From positions 1 to 64,000 of the forward strand of contig JAEYOQ010000059.1 in the NCBI GenBank assembly GCA_023411555.1: 64,000 nt of DNA, in the 5' to 3' direction. The DNA is from Bacillota bacterium (GTDB lineage Bacteria; Bacillota; Clostridia; Lachnospirales; Lachnospiraceae). The notes beneath the pieces were generated by a model. The model made no database searches and was not told the origin of the DNA. It saw nothing but the letters and a program-made list of their open reading frames with translations. Numbering within the stretch: position 1 is the first letter of the stretch; each line of letters begins with the position of its first letter. Shown piece after piece: positions 43,288 through 52,594 of this stretch. Position numbers and translations under genes: made by a program.

Positions 43288-44817
43288 ATGTTAATTAAAG
43301 TGGTGTTTTTAATTGTATTTTTCACCATCATGATATTGGTTGGAATCTATGCAAGAAAGCATACCACCAATGTAGGTGATTTTGTATTAGGAGGAAGGGC
43401 TGTAGGTCCATGGCTGACTGCCTTTGCTTATGGAACTACCTATTTCTCAGCAGTGGTATTTGTAGGATATGCAGGACAATTCGGATGGAGATACGGTATA
43501 TCGGCAACATGGATTGGTATTGGCAATGCTTTTATCGGAAGTTTATTGGCCTGGGTTATCCTAGGACGAAGAACACGAGTTATGTCACATCATCTGAAGT
43601 CTACAACCATGCCTGACTTTTTTGGCAGCAGATATGATAGTAGAGCGCTCCGAATCATAGCCTCTGCCATTGCGTTTATATTCCTTATACCTTATACCGC
43701 CTCTGTATATAATGGTCTATCCAGACTGTTTGGAATGGCCTTCGATGTTCCTTACTGGATTTGTGTTCTAGCAATGGCAGTTCTGACCGGTATCTATGTT
43801 GTTCTCGGTGGATATATGGCAACAGCTATTAATGATTTTATCCAGGGTATTATCATGTTGGGTGGAATTTTTTTTGTGGTAGTAGCCGTTTTGAGCAAAA
43901 ACGGCGGTTTTGTGGAAGCAATTCAAAGATTGGCACAATTGGAAAGTGAAGTACCTGCTACTGCCGGGATGCCTGGTGCCTATGTTTCTTTCTTCGGACC
44001 GGACCCAGTTAATCTTCTCGGAGTTGTAGTTCTAACCTCCTTAGGAACCTGGGGGCTACCGCAGATGGTACATAAGTTTTATACTATCAAGAATGAGAAA
44101 TCCATCAAGTCAGGTACGATTATATCAACCGTATTTGCAGTAGTTATTTCCGGTGGCTGTTATTTCCTCGGAGGGTTCGGCCGATTATATGATAACGAAG
44201 GAATCTATAAAGCGGATGGCTCTGTAGTATTCGATGCAATCGTACCCTATATGTTGTCTTCCTTGCCAGATGTCCTAGTTGGAATCGTTGTTGTATTAGT
44301 ACTATCTGCATCCATGTCAACCCTAGCCTCTCTGGTTATGACCTCCAGTTCAACCCTTACACTGGACTTTATCAAGGGAAATCTGGTTAAGAATATGAGT
44401 GAGAAGAAGCAGATCATGACCATGAGAATATTAATTGTGGGCTTTATTGCCTTATCAATTATTATTGCTCTGAATCCACCAACCTTTATCGCTCAGCTCA
44501 TGGGAATCAGCTGGGGTGCATTGGCAGGCTCCTTTTTGGCACCTTTTTTATATGGCTTGTACTGGAAGCGTGTTACGAGGGCTGCAGTTTGGGCCAGCTT
44601 TGCAACAGGCGTCGGTATAACGATGTCAAACCTATTCTTAAAATATATCGCCTCACCGATTAATGCAGGTGCTATTGCCATGGTGGCGGGTTTGATCATC
44701 GTACCCGTAGTAAGCATACTTACTCCTAAGATGGATCAGGGTAAGGTGGAGGAGATATTTTCTTGTTATGGAGAAACGGTTACAGAAAATTCGAAAAAGT
44801 CCATCGAGGCAGCATAG
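43288..44817 (+). CDS. Sodium:solute symporter (SSS family)
   Basis: An integral membrane protein of 509 residues with about 13 hydrophobic helices. The N-terminal DFVLGGRAVGPWLTAFAYG and the central GGYMATAINDFIQG segments are typical of the PutP/PanF family, which imports amino acids or carboxylates with Na+. It precedes the paaK-ior genes by about 140 bp, so an aromatic or other amino acid or keto acid is a reasonable substrate. That is inference. AAAGAGGA precedes the ATG. Confidence 0.88.
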   Translation: MLIKVVFLIVFFTIMILVGIYARKHTTNVGDFVLGGRAVGPWLTAFAYGTTYFSAVVFVGYAGQFGWRYGISATWIGIGNAFIGSLLAWVILGRRTRVMSHHLKSTTMPDFFGSRYDSRALRIIASAIAFIFLIPYTASVYNGLSRLFGMAFDVPYWICVLAMAVLTGIYVVLGGYMATAINDFIQGIIMLGGIFFVVVAVLSKNGGFVEAIQRLAQLESEVPATAGMPGAYVSFFGPDPVNLLGVVVLTSLGTWGLPQMVHKFYTIKNEKSIKSGTIISTVFAVVISGGCYFLGGFGRLYDNEGIYKADGSVVFDAIVPYMLSSLPDVLVGIVVVLVLSASMSTLASLVMTSSSTLTLDFIKGNLVKNMSEKKQIMTMRILIVGFIALSIIIALNPPTFIAQLMGISWGALAGSFLAPFLYGLYWKRVTRAAVWASFATGVGITMSNLFLKYIASPINAGAIAMVAGLIIVPVVSILTPKMDQGKVEEIFSCYGETVTENSKKSIEAA

Positions 44818-44877
44818 GAATTGGAAGACCGTATTGCCTAAGTTGATTAGGGATACATAAGAAGTATAATCAGACGG

Positions 44878-44916
44878 AAGCTGAATCGTCGTATCATGCT
44901 ACGAGGAGACAGCTTC
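44878..44916 (+). other. Hairpin between symporter and paaK
   Basis: GAAGCTG and CAGCTTC with inner CGTA/TACG pairs form a stem without a true T-run. It could weaken read-through or protect the symporter mRNA. Confidence 0.4.
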
Positions 44917-44956
44917 TTATTAATGCCTAATCGCAATAAATGAAGGAGGATTTGAC

Positions 44957-46264
44957 ATGATATGGGCGAAAGAAGAAACGTTTCCGAGGAAAGAGATGGA
45001 AGAGCTTCAACTGCTGAGATTGAAGGAGACAGTGGCAAGAGTCTATGAAAAGGTACCGGCATATCGGGCGAAGATGGATGAAGTGGGCATTAAGCCGGAA
45101 GATGTGAAGAGTTTAGAGGATTTAAAGAGACTACCCTTTACTAATAAGAAGGACCTAAGGGATAATTACCCTTTTGGATTATTTACGGTTCCTAAGAGGG
45201 AGCTTGTACGAATTCATGCATCCTCCGGTACAACAGGAAAGCCTACTGTGGTAGGTTATACCAGGAAGGACTTACAGACCTGGACTGAATGCGTATCCAG
45301 AATAGCTGTAATGGGTGGTGCGACGGAGGAGGATGTAGCACAGATTTGCTTCGGCTATGGGATGTTTACCGGAGCCTTGGGCTTACATTATGGCCTTGAG
45401 AACCTCGGAGCAATCGTGTGTCCTACCTCCTCAGGCAATACTCAGAAGCAGATTATGTACATGCAGGATTTTGGAACCACGCTTTTAGTTGCTACTCCCT
45501 CCTATGCATTACACATTGGTGAGGTAGTCCATCAGATGGGGCTTGATCCTGACAAGGACCTGAAGGTAAAGATTGGTCTCTTTGGTGGAGAAGGAATGAC
45601 GGAACCCATGCGTCAGGAGATGTATAAGCTATGGGGACATGATATGAAGGTTACCCAGAATTATGGTATGAGTGAGCTGATTGGACCAGGAGTATCCGGC
45701 GAATGCTTGGAGCTTAATGGCATGCACATCAATGAGGATCATTTTATTCCGGAGATTATTGATCCTGAGACTGGCGAAGTACTTCCTCCCGGTTCCAAAG
45801 GAGAACTGGTTATCACCTGTATTACTAAGGAAGCCTTACCCCTGATTCGATATCGGACCAAGGATATCTCCAGACTCTTGTATGAGCCTTGCAAATGCGG
45901 AAGAACCACAGTGCGCATGGAGAATCTGTCCGGGCGCTCAGACGATATGTTAATCATCAGGGGAGTGAATGTATTTCCTACCCAGATTGAGGAGGTACTG
46001 CTAGGTATCCCCGAAATAGGTGCACATTATGAAATCGTGGTAGATCGTAAGAATTTTATGGATTATATGGAGATTAAGGTGGAATTGGCTGATGAAAGCT
46101 TACTAGATTCCTACGCAAGACTTGGAGATCTGGAACGAAGAATTAGGTCGAAGCTGAGAGTAGTTCTGGGGTTAGATGCAACAATCAAGCTGGTAGCACC
46201 AAGAAGCCTTCAACGCTTCGAAGGCAAGGCTAAAAGAGTGACAGATCTGCGCAAGGATTTATAA
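44957..46264 (+). CDS. paaK: Phenylacetate--CoA ligase family protein, copy 1
   Basis: An adenylate-forming enzyme of 435 residues. The ATP motif SSGTTGKPTVVGYT lies near residue 92, YGMSELIGPGV is the A5-type motif and SGRSDDMLIIRGVNVFP leads into the C-terminal AMP-binding domain. It joins an aryl acid to CoA with ATP giving AMP, or runs in reverse. With iorAB directly behind it, an arylacetyl-CoA product of arylpyruvate oxidation is the likely partner. It is clearly homologous to the second copy at 49,195. Confidence 0.92.
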   Translation: MIWAKEETFPRKEMEELQLLRLKETVARVYEKVPAYRAKMDEVGIKPEDVKSLEDLKRLPFTNKKDLRDNYPFGLFTVPKRELVRIHASSGTTGKPTVVGYTRKDLQTWTECVSRIAVMGGATEEDVAQICFGYGMFTGALGLHYGLENLGAIVCPTSSGNTQKQIMYMQDFGTTLLVATPSYALHIGEVVHQMGLDPDKDLKVKIGLFGGEGMTEPMRQEMYKLWGHDMKVTQNYGMSELIGPGVSGECLELNGMHINEDHFIPEIIDPETGEVLPPGSKGELVITCITKEALPLIRYRTKDISRLLYEPCKCGRTTVRMENLSGRSDDMLIIRGVNVFPTQIEEVLLGIPEIGAHYEIVVDRKNFMDYMEIKVELADESLLDSYARLGDLERRIRSKLRVVLGLDATIKLVAPRSLQRFEGKAKRVTDLRKDL

Positions 46265-46378
46265 AATGTTGCTTTGAAATATCTTCCAGATATGTTAGGA
46301 TAAGTATATAAAAAATAATAAAATCCAATATTAATAGCTAGTTTGCTATTGCTATACATAGGAAAGGAGTTTTACATA

Positions 46379-48118
46379 GTGGCAGATAAAGTAATTATGC
46401 TAGGGAATGAAGCCTTCGCGCGTGGTGCATATGAGGCAGGCTGTAAGGTTTCAGCTGCATATCCGGGCACTCCAAGCACTGAAATCAGTGAAAATATTGT
46501 TAAATATAATGAGATTTATTCCGAATGGTCACCAAACGAGAAGGTAGCAATGGAGGTTGCAATCGGAGCCTCCCTCAGCGGTGTAAGAGCCCTCGCTTCC
46601 ATGAAGCATGTTGGTCTTAATGTTGCGGCTGATCCGCTCTTTACAGCTTCCTATATCGGTGTGACAGGAGGACTAGTCGCTATTATTGCAGACGATCCCG
46701 GCTTGTATAGCTCTCAGAATGAGCAGGATACAAGAGCGGTCGCCAGAGCTGCCAAGGTTCCGGTACTGGAACCTGCGGACAGCAGTGAAGCCAAGGAATT
46801 CGTAAAATTTGCCTTCGATCTGAGTGAAAAATATGATACACCGGTTATCGTACGCTCGACCACAAGACTTTCTCATTCTCAAGGTATGGTGGAGCTGAAC
46901 GAGAGGGTAGAGAAGGAAGATAAGCCTTATGTTAGAGATGTTGCCAAGAATGTCATGATGCCAGGTAATGCAAAGGGACGTCATCTGGTGGTAGAGAGCA
47001 GGGAGAAGGCTCTGGAGAAGGATGGCTGCGATTTCCCGATTAATAAGGTGGAATATTTAGATACAAGGATAGGTTTTATTACCTCCGGAATACCCTACCA
47101 ATATGTAAAGGAAGCATTTCCAGATGCCAGTGTACTGAAGCTGGGAATCGTAAATCCTCTACCCAGAGGGCTGATTGAAGAGTTTGCCTCTAGGGTAGAT
47201 ACCCTATACATTATTGAAGAGCTGGATCCGATTATCGAGGAGCAGGTGAAGTCCTGGGGGATTAAGGCGATAGGAAAGGAAATCCTTACGGTTCAGGGAG
47301 AATACTCGGCTAATTTACTACGAAGGACTATATCAGGAGAGAAGCTTCGGCTGGTTCACCCGGCCCAAGTACCAAATCGACCTCCGATCCTTTGTCCGGG
47401 ATGTCCTCACAGAAGCGTCTATTCCGTCTTAAATAAGCTACGAATTCATGGAGCCGGTGATATCGGCTGCTATACCCTTGGTGCGGTGGCACCCCTTAGT
47501 GTGGTAGACACTACGGTCTGTATGGGAGCGAGTATATCCACTCTTCATGGAATGGAGAAGGCAAAGGGAAAGGAATATATCAAAAACTGGGTGGCTGTAA
47601 TTGGTGATTCTACCTTTATGCATACTGGTATCAACTCCTTGATCAATATGGTATACAACAAAGGCACCGGTACTGTGATGATTCTTGATAATTCCACGAC
47701 CGGTATGACTGGTCACCAGGATCATGCAGCTACTGGTAAAACCTTAATGGGTGAGGATACTTATGCGGTAGATCTGGCGGCTCTTTGTAAAGCAGTGGGC
47801 GTAAATCAGGTATATGAGATCAATGCCTTCGATACGGAGAGGTTGGAGAAGGCCGTTAAGGAAGCAACCACAATGGATGAGGTGGCAGTAATTATTACGA
47901 AAGCTCCCTGTATTCTGCTAAAGAAGTCCCCGGTCAAGAAGCAGTATAAAATTCTTCCTGAGGTGTGTAAGAAGTGTGGAATGTGTATGAAACCAGGGTG
48001 TCCGGCTATTACGAAGCTAGATAACGGAACTATTACAATCAATGATACCATGTGTAATGGTTGTGGTCTATGCGAAACAGCATGTAGGTTTGATGCAATC
48101 AAACCCGTTGAGATATAA
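46379..48118 (+). CDS. iorA: Indolepyruvate ferredoxin oxidoreductase, alpha subunit
   Basis: 579 residues. It oxidatively decarboxylates arylpyruvates (from Trp, Phe, Tyr) to arylacetyl-CoA and reduces ferredoxin. The N-terminal domain begins MLGNEAFARGAYEAGC with the AAYPGTPSTEI motif. The TPP domain holds CPGCPHRSV, GDIGCYTLG and GDSTFMHTGI. The C-terminus carries two 4Fe-4S motifs (CKKCGMCMKPGCP and CNGCGLCETAC). I chose GTG 46,379, 9 nt after AAAGGAG, which gives the normal N-terminus. Confidence 0.95.
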   Translation: MADKVIMLGNEAFARGAYEAGCKVSAAYPGTPSTEISENIVKYNEIYSEWSPNEKVAMEVAIGASLSGVRALASMKHVGLNVAADPLFTASYIGVTGGLVAIIADDPGLYSSQNEQDTRAVARAAKVPVLEPADSSEAKEFVKFAFDLSEKYDTPVIVRSTTRLSHSQGMVELNERVEKEDKPYVRDVAKNVMMPGNAKGRHLVVESREKALEKDGCDFPINKVEYLDTRIGFITSGIPYQYVKEAFPDASVLKLGIVNPLPRGLIEEFASRVDTLYIIEELDPIIEEQVKSWGIKAIGKEILTVQGEYSANLLRRTISGEKLRLVHPAQVPNRPPILCPGCPHRSVYSVLNKLRIHGAGDIGCYTLGAVAPLSVVDTTVCMGASISTLHGMEKAKGKEYIKNWVAVIGDSTFMHTGINSLINMVYNKGTGTVMILDNSTTGMTGHQDHAATGKTLMGEDTYAVDLAALCKAVGVNQVYEINAFDTERLEKAVKEATTMDEVAVIITKAPCILLKKSPVKKQYKILPEVCKKCGMCMKPGCPAITKLDNGTITINDTMCNGCGLCETACRFDAIKPVEI

Positions 48119-48131
48119 GGAGGAGGACACC

Positions 48132-48707
48132 ATGGAGACAAAGAATATAATGATCGTTGGTGTAGGCGGACAGGGAACCTTGCTTACTAGTAGAATCTTA
48201 GGTGCTTTGACTATTCAGGCAGGTTTTGATGTAAAGCTCTCCGAAGTACATGGAATGGCTCAGAGAGGCGGTAGTGTCGTTACCTTTGTGCGTTACGGAG
48301 ACAAGGTATATGAGCCAGTGGTTGAAGAGGGGCAAGCCGATGTATTGATTGCCTTTGAGCGTTTGGAAGCGCTACGATATGCACATTTCCTTAAAGAGAA
48401 TGGTGCGATCATAGTGAATGACAGTCGAATTGATCCGATGCCGGTCGTAATTGGTGCGGCGAAATACCCGGAGTATATCCTGGAGGAGCTTGGTAAGCAT
48501 CATCGTATCTATAAGGTGGATGCATTGGAGGAAGCAAAAAAACTTGGAAACAGTAAGGTATTCAATATTATTGTACTAGGAATTGCCGCTCAGCATATGA
48601 GTTTCTCGAAGGAAGAATGGCTGAGGGTAATTGAGATGACAGTTCCGCCAAAGACAATAGAAATTAATAAAAAGGCCTTCGAAGTGGGATATAATTTGCA
48701 TGAATAA
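48132..48707 (+). CDS. iorB: Indolepyruvate ferredoxin oxidoreductase, beta subunit
   Basis: The gamma-type domain partner of iorA, 191 residues. IMIVGVGGQGTLLTSRIL near the N-terminus and the SEVHGMAQRGGSVVTFVRYG segment are diagnostic. I chose the ATG at 48,132, 4-5 nt after AGGAGGAGG; the frame is open further upstream but lies inside iorA. It is 13 bp from iorA, in the same transcript. Confidence 0.94.
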   Translation: METKNIMIVGVGGQGTLLTSRILGALTIQAGFDVKLSEVHGMAQRGGSVVTFVRYGDKVYEPVVEEGQADVLIAFERLEALRYAHFLKENGAIIVNDSRIDPMPVVIGAAKYPEYILEELGKHHRIYKVDALEEAKKLGNSKVFNIIVLGIAAQHMSFSKEEWLRVIEMTVPPKTIEINKKAFEVGYNLHE

Positions 48708-48772
48708 TTCACACTTCAAAGGGGAGGCATGTTATTTAGGGTAATAAAATCGCATGGAAAAGGAGGAGTTTA

Positions 48773-49198
48773 ATGATCAAGCAGCTTTCTGTTTTTGTTC
48801 AAAATGAGATCGGCAGCTTAGCGAATGTAACATCTGTTTTAAAAGACAATAGAATAAATTTGAGAGCAATCGCATCCTTTGATACACCTGAGTTTGCAAT
48901 CCTTCGAATTGTAGTAGATCAACCGGAGAGAGCCAAGGAGGTTCTGGGTGAAAAGGGCTTCGCAGTAAAGGTGTCCGAGGCAGTAGCCGTTGAGTTGGAG
49001 GATAAGCCTGGTGCATTGGACGGTATGCTTCACATAATTGCAGATGCAAAGCTAGGGGTCAATTATATTTACTCGATTGTACTTCGGAATGGAAAGGCTC
49101 CTCTGATGGTCTTAAATACGGAGGATCTGGTGAAAACAGCTGAGGTCCTTAAGAAGCATGGGTATATTGTTGCAGAGCAGGAGGATGTAATCACATGA
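48773..49198 (+). CDS. Tandem ACT-domain protein, copy 1
   Basis: 141 residues formed of two ACT domains (about 1-68 and 70-138), the first opening IKQLSVFVQNEIGSLANVT and the second VELEDKPGALDGML. ACT domains bind amino acids. There is no enzyme or DNA-binding domain, so it probably regulates by protein contact, perhaps the ligase or oxidoreductase beside it. The stop overlaps the start of the second ligase gene by 4 bp. AAAAGGAGG precedes the ATG. Confidence 0.9.
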   Translation: MIKQLSVFVQNEIGSLANVTSVLKDNRINLRAIASFDTPEFAILRIVVDQPERAKEVLGEKGFAVKVSEAVAVELEDKPGALDGMLHIIADAKLGVNYIYSIVLRNGKAPLMVLNTEDLVKTAEVLKKHGYIVAEQEDVIT

Positions 49199-50493
49199 TA
49201 TGGAATGAAACCAAGGAATGTATGAGCCGCGAGGAGATTCATAAGCTACAAAGTGCGCGGTTGATAAAAATGGTGGATCGAGTCTACCATAGTGTGGAGT
49301 TCTACCGGAAGAAGATGCAGCAGCTGGGCATGGAGCCGGGGGATATCACCGGAATAGATGATCTTCATAAGCTACCGTTTACAACCAAGGATGATCTTAG
49401 AGATAATTATCCCTTTGGATTATTTGCGGTTCCTCAGTCTGAAGTGGTACGTATTCATGCGTCCTCCGGAACAACCGGAAAGGCAACCGTAGTAGGGTAT
49501 ACCCGTAAGGATATTGATCTGTGGCAGGAGTGTGTTGCCAGAGTTCTTGCCATGGCAGGTATCGGACCCCATGATAAGATACAGGTTGCTTACGGCTACG
49601 GATTATTTACCGGAGGCTTGGGACTTCATTACGGAGCTGAGAATCTGGGGGCTACTGTTATTCCTATGTCTACCGGTAATACCCAGAAGCTGATCACCAT
49701 GATGCAGGATTTCGGAGCTACTGCAATTGCCTGTACCCCTTCCTATCTGCTTCATATAGCAGAGACCCTTGAGGAAGCAGGTCAGCTCGGGAATATTCAG
49801 TTGAAGGCAGCAATCTGTGGCGCTGAGCCTTGGACCGAAAATATGAGAAAAGAAATTGAAGCAAAGCTTCATCTTAATGCATACGATATTTATGGCTTGA
49901 GCGAAATACTTGGTCCCGGTGTGGCAGCCGACTGTGAATATCATAAGGGCCTTCATGTATATGAGGATCACTTCGTGCCTGAGATCATTAATCCTGAGAC
50001 CCTTGAGCCCTGTAAGGAGGGAGAGGTTGGTGAATTGGTATTCACTACGATTACCAAGGAAGCGCTTCCACTGTTCCGTTACCGTACCAAAGATCTAACC
50101 AGCATTACCTATGATCGATGTGAATGCGGCAGGACTCTAGCGAGAATTGAACGTTTCAAAGGCCGTTCCGACGATATGTTGATTATTCGTGGAGTGAATG
50201 TTTTCCCTTCCCAAGTAGAAGCCGCGTTACTGGAAGTAGCAGAGACCAGTCCACATTATTTGCTTATTGTTGACCGGGTGAATAACCTGGATACCCTTGA
50301 GGTACAGGTTGAAGTCGAGGAGCGTTTCTTCTCCGATGAAATAAAGCATCTAGAAGGTCTGACGAAGAAAATTACCTATGTACTTCAATCGGCTTTGGGA
50401 CTATCGGTGAAGGTAAAGCTGGTAGAGCCAAAGACGATTCAGCGCTCGGAAGGTAAGGCAAAGCGCGTAATTGATAAACGACATTTTGCTTAA
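49195..50493 (+). CDS. paaK: Phenylacetate--CoA ligase family protein, copy 2
   Basis: A second adenylate-forming ligase, 432 residues, parallel to the copy at 44,957 along its length. SSGTTGKATVVGYTRKD, YGLSEILGPGV and GRSDDMLIIRGVNVFP are all present. It is translationally coupled to the ACT gene before it and followed 20 bp later by another ACT gene. Two ligases may serve different aryl acids (for example phenyl- and indole- or hydroxyphenylacetate). Specificity cannot be read from the sequence. Confidence 0.92.
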   Translation: MIWNETKECMSREEIHKLQSARLIKMVDRVYHSVEFYRKKMQQLGMEPGDITGIDDLHKLPFTTKDDLRDNYPFGLFAVPQSEVVRIHASSGTTGKATVVGYTRKDIDLWQECVARVLAMAGIGPHDKIQVAYGYGLFTGGLGLHYGAENLGATVIPMSTGNTQKLITMMQDFGATAIACTPSYLLHIAETLEEAGQLGNIQLKAAICGAEPWTENMRKEIEAKLHLNAYDIYGLSEILGPGVAADCEYHKGLHVYEDHFVPEIINPETLEPCKEGEVGELVFTTITKEALPLFRYRTKDLTSITYDRCECGRTLARIERFKGRSDDMLIIRGVNVFPSQVEAALLEVAETSPHYLLIVDRVNNLDTLEVQVEVEERFFSDEIKHLEGLTKKITYVLQSALGLSVKVKLVEPKTIQRSEGKAKRVIDKRHFA

Positions 50494-50513
50494 TTTATAG
50501 AAGGAGGGGGACA

Positions 50514-50966
50514 ATGGTTATCAAGCAGCTATCTGTATTTATTGAGAATACCCAGGGCAGGCTGGAGCAAGTCACAGAAGCATTAATGGAAAGTGATATT
50601 AATATTGTATCCTTTAGTCTTGCTGATACCTCGGAATATGGCTTACTCCGAATGATCGTATCAAATCCGGAGGAAGGCAAGAGGGTACTTAAGGAGGAAG
50701 GCTTCTCTGCGATGCTTACCGATGTCCTTGCGGTTAAGATTGCCCAGAAGCCCGGAACACTCCATGAGGTTTTAAAATGTCTATCTGATGCGGGTATCAG
50801 CGTAGAGTACATGTATACACTTGCCACTGCAGGAAGAGATACATCAATCATCATGAAGTTGTCGAATGTGGACGAGGGCATAAAGCTTCTGATATCCAAT
50901 GGATATGGGTTGTGTACCGCATCTGATGCATATGAACATAGAATTTGGTCGATAAATAATATTTGA
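50514..50966 (+). CDS. Tandem ACT-domain protein, copy 2
   Basis: 150 residues, two ACT domains like the product at 48,773 (IKQLSVFIENTQGRLEQVT and VKIAQKPGTLHEVL), with a short C-terminal tail (YEHRIWSINNI). It is the last gene of the arylpyruvate cluster. GAAGGAGGGGG precedes the ATG. The stop codon overlaps the -35 box of the cold-shock promoter. Confidence 0.9.
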   Translation: MVIKQLSVFIENTQGRLEQVTEALMESDINIVSFSLADTSEYGLLRMIVSNPEEGKRVLKEEGFSAMLTDVLAVKIAQKPGTLHEVLKCLSDAGISVEYMYTLATAGRDTSIIMKLSNVDEGIKLLISNGYGLCTASDAYEHRIWSINNI

Positions 50967-50991
50967 CATGGTGTGGAAAGAGTGATATCAT
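50963..50991 (+). promoter_or_regulatory. Sigma-A promoter of the cold-shock gene
   Basis: TTGACA (overlapping the ACT stop codon), a 17-bp spacer and TATCAT. The leader is about 50 nt and U-rich, in keeping with temperature-controlled translation. A second TTGACA at 51,011 has no -10. Confidence 0.75.
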
Positions 50992-51048
50992 AAAATTGTT
51001 GTTAATGATATTGACAACCTATTATTTTTATTTTTTGGAGGAATTAAC

Positions 51049-51249
51049 ATGAACAAAGGTACAGTTAAGTGGTTCAACAACCAAAAGGGCTTCGGATTTA
51101 TCTCCGACGAGCAGGGCAACGATGTATTCGTACATTACAGTGGTCTTAACATGGACGGCTTCAAGTCTTTAGAAGAAGGACAGGAAGTAGAGTTCGAAGT
51201 AGTTCAAGGAGCTAAGGGTCCTCAGGCAACTAACGTAACAAGATTATAA
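51049..51249 (+). CDS. Cold-shock protein, CspA family
   Basis: 66 residues, one OB-fold RNA chaperone domain. RNP1 (KGFGFI) and RNP2 (VFVHY) are intact. TTTTGGAGG precedes the ATG. It has its own promoter and a strong terminator, so it is an independent unit despite following the ACT gene by 82 bp. Confidence 0.97.
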   Translation: MNKGTVKWFNNQKGFGFISDEQGNDVFVHYSGLNMDGFKSLEEGQEVEFEVVQGAKGPQATNVTRL

Positions 51250-51351
51250 TCAATGTTGGGTTTACAGTGTACCTTTTTCTAGAATATAAATTTTGTTTTG
51301 ATAAGAAATAAGTTTATAAAGAAATGGCTATATTGTTTGAAACAATTGATT

Positions 51352-51396
51352 AAAGGTTATCCTTAAGGTATTATCCTTAAGGATAACCTTTTTTTG
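51352..51396. terminator. Terminator after the cold-shock gene
   Basis: A perfect 17-bp stem (AAAGGTTATCCTTAAGG, complement at 51,375-51,391) ends in more than six T. Between 51,400 and 51,527 lie two further small hairpins: CGAAAGAGTC/GACTCTTTCG at 51,463-51,490, and GTTGCTTCGCAAC at 51,418. They lack T-runs. Confidence 0.92.
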
Positions 51397-51527
51397 TCGT
51401 ATAGGAATATCAAAATTGTTGCTTCGCAACCCGTAGTCAGGCAATGCTCGCTTCGCCAGCATCGAAAGAGTCAGCGAGCGGACTCTTTCGATCTAATTTG
51501 AACGGCGTCTTTGGGACGTTCTGGTAA

Positions 51528-52028
51528 CTAGCACATGTTTGTAGTTCTTCTATTGATTTTATCCAGCACCGTATATAAGGGCTGAGCGAGAAGAAGTGCT
51601 ATGACAAAATTGCTTACACAGTGAATAACATCAAAGGGAATGCCCGCAATCCAATATGCAAGAGCAGAACCAATTCCGCTTATAAAGATATTGGGTATGG
51701 CGCATAGTGCACCAAAGATAAGACCGAAGAAACCGGATATGGTTGCCCAGATATAGGGCGAATGCTGTCTACGAAGGAGCATGACAAGGATAAAGAGGAT
51801 GGTCCATATATAAAGATAATTGATCCACCATAAGCCAAGCCCGTAGATGATACCCTCTACTGCTACAAATACATAGATTATATAGAGTGTTTTTCTTCCA
51901 AATACCAGAGTGAATACTATGATAAGCAAGGATACCAACTCTATATTGGGAAGGAAGCTAAGACCTACCTGGAGAATTACCAGAATAGTGCTCATGATAC
52001 CGATTAATACAATCTCTTTAACTTTCAT
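51528..52028 (-). CDS. ECF transporter S component (predicted cobalamin-linked)
   Basis: A substrate-capture membrane protein of 166 residues with about six hydrophobic helices (VLIGIMSTILVILQVGL, GIIYGLGLWWINYLYIW). I start it at the ATG at 52,028, 5 nt after TGGAGG; an ATG at 52,040 overlaps that site. No ECF ATPase or T component is here, so it must use a shared energising module. The cobalamin riboswitch upstream of its operon points to vitamin B12 or a precursor as substrate, as for CbrT-like S components. This is inference from regulation. Confidence 0.82.
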   Translation of the reverse strand: MKVKEIVLIGIMSTILVILQVGLSFLPNIELVSLLIIVFTLVFGRKTLYIIYVFVAVEGIIYGLGLWWINYLYIWTILFILVMLLRRQHSPYIWATISGFFGLIFGALCAIPNIFISGIGSALAYWIAGIPFDVIHCVSNFVIALLLAQPLYTVLDKINRRTTNMC

Positions 52029-52054
52029 AGCTTCCTCCATTCATCAGCGTTATC

Positions 52055-52462
52055 TCAATAAAAACCAACCATCAGCGTAATTTCATATTTATCACCATCA
52101 GCGATTGTTATCATATCAACACCATAATTTACCTGCTCACCTTCTTTGGTTATACACCACCATTCTTGATTACTTTCATCCGAGACACGTCCGTTTACTT
52201 CTGAAATAAATAATCCGTAATCGCTTTCCTCGCCCTTGATCAGGTTCACTTCCTGGAGTGCCTGGCCTAGATACACAGCATCGGTATGGAGGGTAAATAC
52301 CTCAGTCTCTTCTTCGGGAATTACTACCTCAATTGTGATTTCCTTCGCACCCAGATTAGCAGAAGGTTTGAATTGATTGTAGACCAATAACATTGCGATA
52401 ATTACTACTGCCAGAGCTACGAAAGCGATGAATGGCTTAATAAAACTCTTATTTTGCTTCAT
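52055..52462 (-). CDS. DUF4430 (transcobalamin-like) membrane-anchored protein
   Basis: 135 residues. One N-terminal membrane helix (about 10-28) anchors an extracellular domain with TDAVYLGQALQEVNLI and NQEWWCITKEGEQVNYGVD, features of DUF4430, which is related to the C-terminal domain of intrinsic factor/transcobalamin. It may present cobalamin to the S component encoded 26 bp downstream. I chose the ATG at 52,462 after AAGGGAGA. The open frame upstream runs through the riboswitch terminator and is not translated. Confidence 0.82.
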   Translation of the reverse strand: MKQNKSFIKPFIAFVALAVVIIAMLLVYNQFKPSANLGAKEITIEVVIPEEETEVFTLHTDAVYLGQALQEVNLIKGEESDYGLFISEVNGRVSDESNQEWWCITKEGEQVNYGVDMITIADGDKYEITLMVGFY

Positions 52463-52488
52463 GACTGATCTCCCTTTAAAATATTGTA

Positions 52489-52522
52489 TAAAAAAATCCT
52501 TTCCCCAAAATTGGAAAAAGGA
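52489..52522 (-). terminator. Riboswitch-controlled intrinsic terminator
   Basis: On the minus strand a 10-bp stem with two G-U pairs (arms 52,513-52,522 and 52,497-52,506) has a 6-nt loop and is followed by at least seven U. It stands between the cobalamin aptamer and the DUF4430 start, where it would form when cobalamin is bound. Confidence 0.85.
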
Positions 52523-52594
52523 CAATAAAAGAAAACTGTTACACACAGTGACTTTATTGCACCCTCGTCCAAACCTCGTGGAGCCCTTGGTACC

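Noticed and set aside
52463..52546. N-terminal extension of the DUF4430 protein
   Set aside because: The extra codons cover the riboswitch terminator; a proper ribosome site and ATG exist at 52,462.
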